Source: Streptomyces sp. CBMA291
Lineage (GTDB): Bacteria; Actinomycetota; Actinomycetes; Streptomycetales; Streptomycetaceae
Length of the DNA stretch: 64,000 nt
Direction: 5' to 3'
Assembly (NCBI RefSeq): GCF_014596525.1
Contig: NZ_MSJP01000089.1
Span: 1 to 64,000 of the forward strand
Part shown: positions 59,843 to 64,000 of the stretch, piece after piece
How positions within the stretch are numbered: position 1 is the first letter of the stretch
Layout of the letters: each line of letters opens with the position of its first letter
Position numbers and translations under genes: made by a program
The notes under the pieces: generated by a model
What the model was told of the DNA's origin: nothing
Database searches by the model: none
What the model saw: only the letters and a program-made list of their open reading frames with translations

Positions 59843-59933
59843 GCCAGAGGGGGGAACCCGGTGGGAATCCGGGGCTGACGCGCAGCGGTGTGGGACGGCT
59901 TCGTGCCGTGCCGAGCCCGAATGCCCCGACGGC
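59843..59933 (+). promoter_or_regulatory. Cobalamin riboswitch, compact type, upstream of the secreted intrinsic-factor-like gene
   Basis: The plus strand carries GGGAACCCGGTGGGAATCC, GGGCTGACGCGCAGCGGTG and GAGCCCGAATGCCCC. The ends pair imperfectly as P1 (GCC...GGGG with CCCC...GGC). Its 3' part overlaps an alternative 8-base stem CCGTGCCG/CGGCACGG (59906-59913 with 59930-59937), and a short GTCGGCG/CGCCGAC stem (60034-60049) precedes the ribosome binding site. Only about 125 bases separate it from the divergent riboswitch at 59716. Confidence 0.9.
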
Positions 59934-60063
59934 ACGGAACCAACAGAGAGCCGTACCACGCGCATGCGGACGGCGGCCCCCTGGCCCTGCCGTCCCGGCG
60001 CCCCTCGGCGCGCGGCTCGCACGGGCCGGAGCGGTCGGCGTCCGCCGACTCCAGGAGCAGCCC

Positions 60064-61476
60064 GTGCCCCTTTCCCGAACCTCCCGACGCCTCGCGCTCG
60101 CGACCCCGGCGGCGCTCGGCGCGCTCGCGCTGGGCGTCCTGCCCGCCTTCGCCACCTCGACCCCGGCGCAGATCGCGACGTCCAGGACCAACGGCGTCGC
60201 CTACCTCAAGACCCTCCAGGGGGCGGACGGTTCCTACGCCGGATCGGGCCTCTCCAACGAGTGGGCGTTCAGTGCCTTCGCCGCCGCCGGAACGGCCGTC
60301 GTCGACGTCGCCCCCGGCGGCGACACGACGAAGAACGCGCGCACCGTCTACCGCACCCTCCTGTCGGGCTCCACCTGGCCCTCCGCCTCCCCGGTCGTCA
60401 CCGACTACGAGCGCGGCACGCTCAACGCGTACGCGGCGGGCATCGACCCGGCCCGCGTCTCCGCCTCCCGCAATCTGATCGCCGACATCTACGGCTACTG
60501 GCAGACCGCCGAGCCCGGCTACTTCGGCCCCTCCGCCAACTTCAACGGCACCGTCTTCGCCGCCCTCGCCCTCGGCGGCGCGAAGACCCAGGCGGGCGGC
60601 GGGCGCGTCCCGCAGGCCCTCACCGACGCGCTCGTGGCCAGGCTCCGCGCCAACCAGCACGACGACGGCGGCTGGACCTACCAGAAGGTCGAGGGCAGCC
60701 CCACGGGTCTCGGCTCCGCGAGCGACATCGACATGACGGGCGCGGCCATGGCCGCCCTCTGCGTCTCGGGCGTGCCGAACACCGACACCGACATCGTCCA
60801 GGCCAAGGCCTTCCTCAAGGACAAGCTGGTCGACGGCACCGGCGCCTTCAACTCCCTGTACGGGGTCAACACCAGCTCCAACGGCTGGGGCATATCGGGG
60901 CTCGAAGCCTGCGGCATCGACCCGCAGTCCACCGACTTCACCACCCCCAGCGGCAAGACCCCGGTCGACTTCCTCCTCGCCAACCAGTACAAACCGGCCG
61001 GTGGCTTCAAGTACAAGCCCACCGACACCGGCGCCTCCGCCTACGCGTCCCTCGACGCCCTGCGGGCCGTCGCGGGCGGCGGCTTCACCTCCGCCCCGCC
61101 GGTCCCGGTCACCTCCGGCGCCACCCGGTGGGTCGCCCAGTCCTCCTTCGCCTCCGGCACCGCCACCAGGCTGGCCCTCACCGTCGACGACGGCGCGGGC
61201 GGCCTGAAGGTCTGCTCCGTCTCCTTCACGCCCACCGGTACGACGACCACGCTGGGCGCGGTCCTCGACGCCGCCGTCACGGCGGGCGCGCCCGCCGGGT
61301 GTGTCACGGGACTCACGCCGTCCTCCGGCACGGGCACGATCACCACGGTGAACGGCAAGGCCAACAGCGGCTCCGGGACCTGGAAGGCGAGCGTCGACGG
61401 CTCCGCGTTCACGGCGGCCACCCGCGAGAAGTCCATCGGCGTCGGCGACACGATCGCGCTGCGCTGGGGCGTCTGA
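60064..61476 (+). CDS. Secreted intrinsic-factor/transcobalamin-like protein
   Basis: A 470-residue exported protein without anchor. The signal peptide ends near PAFATS. Residues about 35-345 form an alpha/alpha toroid with the usual turns (LKTLQGADGSYAGSG, LRANQHDDGGWTYQKV, LANQYKPAGGFKYKPT). The last 120 residues are a DUF4430-like beta domain (LGAVLDAAVTAGAPAGCVTG, GTITTVNGKANSGSGTWKAS, IGVGDTIALRWGV). This alpha-toroid plus beta-domain order is that of animal transcobalamin and intrinsic factor, which clamp B12 between the two. GTG 60064 follows AGGAG. The gene is alone behind a cobalamin riboswitch and divergent from the surface/ECF operon. B12 binding is inferred. Confidence 0.87.
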   Translation: MPLSRTSRRLALATPAALGALALGVLPAFATSTPAQIATSRTNGVAYLKTLQGADGSYAGSGLSNEWAFSAFAAAGTAVVDVAPGGDTTKNARTVYRTLLSGSTWPSASPVVTDYERGTLNAYAAGIDPARVSASRNLIADIYGYWQTAEPGYFGPSANFNGTVFAALALGGAKTQAGGGRVPQALTDALVARLRANQHDDGGWTYQKVEGSPTGLGSASDIDMTGAAMAALCVSGVPNTDTDIVQAKAFLKDKLVDGTGAFNSLYGVNTSSNGWGISGLEACGIDPQSTDFTTPSGKTPVDFLLANQYKPAGGFKYKPTDTGASAYASLDALRAVAGGGFTSAPPVPVTSGATRWVAQSSFASGTATRLALTVDDGAGGLKVCSVSFTPTGTTTTLGAVLDAAVTAGAPAGCVTGLTPSSGTGTITTVNGKANSGSGTWKASVDGSAFTAATREKSIGVGDTIALRWGV

Positions 61477-61479
61477 CAG

Positions 61480-61517
61480 CCGGTCCTGCCAGGGCGGACC
61501 CGCCCCGGCAGGACCGG
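61480..61517. terminator. Bidirectional terminator hairpin
   Basis: The arms CCGGTCCTGCC (61480-61490) and GGCAGGACCGG (61507-61517), with an inner GGCGG/CCGCC stem, lie between the convergent intrinsic-factor-like gene and the thioesterase gene. Confidence 0.8.
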
Positions 61518-61521
61518 GCTC

Positions 61522-61998
61522 TCACACCGGCGCGGGCAGGCTCGCGGCGAGCGCGGGGACCGGGCGCGGGGCCCCTTCGGTGTCGATGGCCACGAAGGTC
61601 AGGAACGCGGTGGCGACCTCGGTCGCCGGACCGGAGTGGTTCCACCGCTCGGCGGTCACCCGGACCCCGACCGTCATGGAGGTCCGCCCGGCCCGTTCCA
61701 GTCCCGCCTCGACGCTGAGCAGGTCCCCGGCCCGTACGGGGGCGAGGAAGGTCATCCGGTCGACCGAGACGGTGACGGCCGGGCCTCCGGCGTGCCGTCC
61801 GGCGGCGGCGGCCGCGGCGTCGTCGATCAGCTTCATCATCACACCGCCGTGGATGGTGCCGTACAGATTGGTGTCGTGCTCGCTCATGATGTGCGCGAGC
61901 ACCACCCGTGAGTCGTCCGGCGTCTTGACCTGACGGGTGACGGGCGTCGTCGCGGCGGGGGCGGTGGGGCCAGGGGGGGTGACGGTGGGATCGGCCAC
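61522..61998 (-). CDS. Hotdog-fold acyl-CoA thioesterase
   Basis: A 158-residue single hotdog-domain thioesterase. The block AHIMSEHDTNLYGTIHGGVM contains the catalytic Asn/Asp region. VSVDRMTFLAPVRAGDLLSV and VRVTAERWNHSGPATEVATA complete the hotdog pattern of the YciA/BACH group. It hydrolyses acyl-CoA in the cytoplasm; the chain-length preference is unknown. GTG 61998 lies six bases after GGAGAG. It is convergent with the intrinsic-factor-like gene and 144 bases downstream of metE on the same strand. Confidence 0.9.
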   Translation of the reverse strand: MADPTVTPPGPTAPAATTPVTRQVKTPDDSRVVLAHIMSEHDTNLYGTIHGGVMMKLIDDAAAAAAGRHAGGPAVTVSVDRMTFLAPVRAGDLLSVEAGLERAGRTSMTVGVRVTAERWNHSGPATEVATAFLTFVAIDTEGAPRPVPALAASLPAPV

Positions 61999-62142
61999 GT
62001 CAGCTCTCCTTCATCTCGGTGGGGTGCCGCCCGCGCGTCCGGATCGCGGAGGCGCGGGCGGCGACGGTCCCGGACGGATGGCCGGAGGCGGGGCGGCCCG
62101 TGGACCGCTCCGCCTCCGGCCGCCGGGACCGGTGGGGTCTCG

Positions 62143-64000
62143 TCAGGACGCGGACAGTTCGCCCCGGACGGTCCGGGCCGCCGCGACGAGGTTCTCCAGG
62201 GAGGCCCGGGTCTCCTCCCAGCCACGGGTCTTCAGACCGCAGTCGGGGTTGACCCAGAGCCGCTCGGCGGGAATCGCCCGGAGCCCTTCGCGGAGCAGGG
62301 CCGTGGCCTCCTCGGCGGAGGGCACGCGCGGCGAGTGGATGTCCCAGACGCCGGGCCCGGCCTCGCGCGGGTAGCCGTGGGCGGCGAGCTCGCGGGCGAC
62401 CTGCATGTGGGAGCGGGCGGCCTCCAGGCTGATGACGTCGGCGTCGAGGTCGTCGATGGCCTGCACGATGTCGCCGAACTCGGCGTAGCACATGTGGGTG
62501 TGGATCTGGGTCTCCGGCCGCACCCCGGCGGTGGTGAGCCGGAACGCCTCGGTCGCCCAGGCGAGGTACGCGGCGTGGTCGGCCTCCCGCAGCGGAAGCG
62601 TCTCGCGCAGCGCGGGCTCGTCGACCTGGATGACGGCGGTGCCCGCGGCCTCCAGGTCGGCCACCTCGTCGCGCAGGGCGAGGGCCACCTGACGAGCGGT
62701 CTCGCCGAGGGGCTGGTCGTCGCGGACGAAGGACCAGGCGAGCATGGTGACGGGCCCGGTGAGCATGCCCTTGACCGGCTTGCCGGTGAGGGACTGGGCG
62801 TACGTCGTCCAGCGGACGGTCATCGGCTCCGGGCGCGAGATGTCACCGGCGAGGATCGGGGGCCGGACGTAGCGGGTGCCGTAGGACTGGACCCAGCCGT
62901 GCCGGGTGGCGAGGTAGCCGGTGAGCCGCTCGGCGAAGTACTGCACCATGTCGTTGCGCTCGGGCTCGCCGTGCACGAGGACGTCGAGGCCGGTCTTCTC
63001 CTGGAAGGCCACGACCTCCCGGATCTCCGCGCGGACGCGCTCCTCGTATCCGGCGGTGTCGGTCCGCCCGGCGCGCAGGTCGGCGCGGGCGACGCGCAGG
63101 GCGTCGGTCTGCGGGAAGGAGCCGATGGTGGTGGTCGGCAGCGGCGGCAGGGCGAGGTGGGCCCGCTGGGCGGCGGCGCGTTCCCGGTAGGGAAGGGAGC
63201 GGCGGCCGTCCCCGTCGGCGACGGCCGAGGTCCTGGCGCGTACGGCGGGATCACGGGTGATCGGGGAGCCGGCGCGGGAGGCGAGCGCGGCGCGGTTGGC
63301 GGCCAGCTCGCCGGCGATGGCGCCGGTGCCCCGGCTGAGGCCGGTGGCGAGGGTGACGATCTCGGCGGTCTTCTGGCGGGCGAAGGAGAGCCAGCGCAGG
63401 ATCAGCGGGTCGATGTCCTTCTCGGCCGCCGCGTCGAGGGGGACGTGGAGCAGCGAGCAGGAGGCGGAGACGTCGACGCGGTCGGCGAGACCGAGCAGGG
63501 TGCCGAGGGTGGCCAGGGACTTCTCCAGGTCGGCGGCCCAGATGTTGCGGCCGTCGACGACGCCCGCGACCAGCCGCTTGCCGGGCAGCCCGCCGACGGC
63601 GGCGAGGGCGTCCAGGTTGGCGGCGGCAGGCCCGGTGAAGTCGAGGGCGAGACCTTCGACGGGCGCCTTGGCGAGGACGGGCAGGGCGTCGCCGAGCCGG
63701 TCGAAATAGGAGGCCACGAGGAGCCGCGGCCGGTCCTCGACGGCGCCGAGGTCGCGCAAGGCGCGGGCGGCGGCGCTCAGTTCGGCCGGGGTGCGGTCCT
63801 GCACCAGGGCGGGCTCGTCGAGCTGCACCCACTCGGCGCCGGCCGCCCGCAGGTCGGCGAGGACTTCGGCGTACACGGGCAGCAGCCGGTCGAGCAGGGT
63901 CAGCGGGTCGAAGTCCGCCGCCACCCCGGGGGCGGGCTTGGCGAGCAGCAGATAGGTGACGGGCCCGACGAGGACGGGCCGGGGCGAGAGCCCCAGCGCG
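62143..64000 (-). CDS. metE: Cobalamin-independent methionine synthase, C-terminal part
   Basis: The frame runs in from the right edge, so the N-terminus is missing; 619 residues are visible. It transfers a methyl group from methyltetrahydrofolate triglutamate to homocysteine without B12. Zinc ligands are visible in THMCYAEF (His, Cys), in ISLEAARS (Glu) and in WVNPDCGLKTRGWEE (Cys). The start of the catalytic domain is PLPTTTIGSFPQTDALRVA. MetE genes are often repressed by cobalamin riboswitches; the leader would lie outside this window. Its closeness to the B12 uptake island fits a shared B12 regulon. Confidence 0.96.
   Translation of the reverse strand, partial: ALGLSPRPVLVGPVTYLLLAKPAPGVAADFDPLTLLDRLLPVYAEVLADLRAAGAEWVQLDEPALVQDRTPAELSAAARALRDLGAVEDRPRLLVASYFDRLGDALPVLAKAPVEGLALDFTGPAAANLDALAAVGGLPGKRLVAGVVDGRNIWAADLEKSLATLGTLLGLADRVDVSASCSLLHVPLDAAAEKDIDPLILRWLSFARQKTAEIVTLATGLSRGTGAIAGELAANRAALASRAGSPITRDPAVRARTSAVADGDGRRSLPYRERAAAQRAHLALPPLPTTTIGSFPQTDALRVARADLRAGRTDTAGYEERVRAEIREVVAFQEKTGLDVLVHGEPERNDMVQYFAERLTGYLATRHGWVQSYGTRYVRPPILAGDISRPEPMTVRWTTYAQSLTGKPVKGMLTGPVTMLAWSFVRDDQPLGETARQVALALRDEVADLEAAGTAVIQVDEPALRETLPLREADHAAYLAWATEAFRLTTAGVRPETQIHTHMCYAEFGDIVQAIDDLDADVISLEAARSHMQVARELAAHGYPREAGPGVWDIHSPRVPSAEEATALLREGLRAIPAERLWVNPDCGLKTRGWEETRASLENLVAAARTVRGELSAS

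Overview
The window is very GC-rich (coding third positions are nearly all G or C). It has frequent GTG starts, four-base GTGA/ATGA stop-start overlaps, a conservon (Cvn) operon, a sortase-E style LAxTG anchor, a DasR-type palindrome and many secreted proteins. Together these indicate a Streptomyces (or very close actinomycete) chromosome. No rRNA, tRNA, insertion sequence, prophage or CRISPR array was seen.

Layout. 1-11766 (minus): an accessory island of a DUF4132 protein, a giant protein with a predicted beta-propeller core, a MoxR AAA+ ATPase, a DUF5682 protein, a vWA protein and a SWIM zinc-finger protein cut by the window edge. It resembles the predicted MoxR-vWA-beta-propeller ternary conflict systems. 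The DUF5682/vWA junction lacks its stop and start. Inverting 11 bases restores both at once, with the GTGA overlap used elsewhere in the island. 11899-19707: secreted D-Ala-D-Ala carboxypeptidase, endonuclease/exonuclease/phosphatase, lamin-tail protein, acyl-CoA dehydrogenase, DNA alkylation repair, Nudix-like, VOC and GAF-PAS proteins. 20219-24974: a compact cryptic biosynthetic operon (AT-less ketosynthase-ACP, adenylation enzyme, flavoprotein) behind a 510-base AT-rich control region. 25198-29307: conservon cvnABCD. 29447-37035: secreted chitin-related enzymes (AA10 LPMO with a DasR-like box, an M4-M28 double protease with a CBM5/12), an XRE-TPR regulator and small secreted proteins. 37181-41525: sulfonate operon (ssuD, permease, binding lipoprotein, ATPase) behind a 31-residue leader peptide. 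41649-47806: small membrane protein, AraC regulator divergent from a catalase, amino-acid permease, a frameshifted small gene, an SDR.

47886-61476 is the most striking part, a vitamin B12 acquisition island. It carries three cobalamin riboswitches, a BtuFCD-type ABC importer, a complete ECF importer, a DUF4430 secreted protein, two cell-surface anchored proteins sharing an unnamed aromatic-rich domain (one also with two alpha/alpha toroids and an LAATG sortase signal), and a secreted protein with the alpha/alpha toroid plus DUF4430-like beta domain layout of animal intrinsic factor/transcobalamin. The genes read as capture outside the cell, hand-over at the wall, then import by two transporter types, all governed by B12.

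61522-64000: a hotdog thioesterase and the C-terminal part of cobalamin-independent methionine synthase metE, the enzyme that B12 supply makes dispensable. Its start lies outside the window. All identifications are from reading the sequence; no database search was run.
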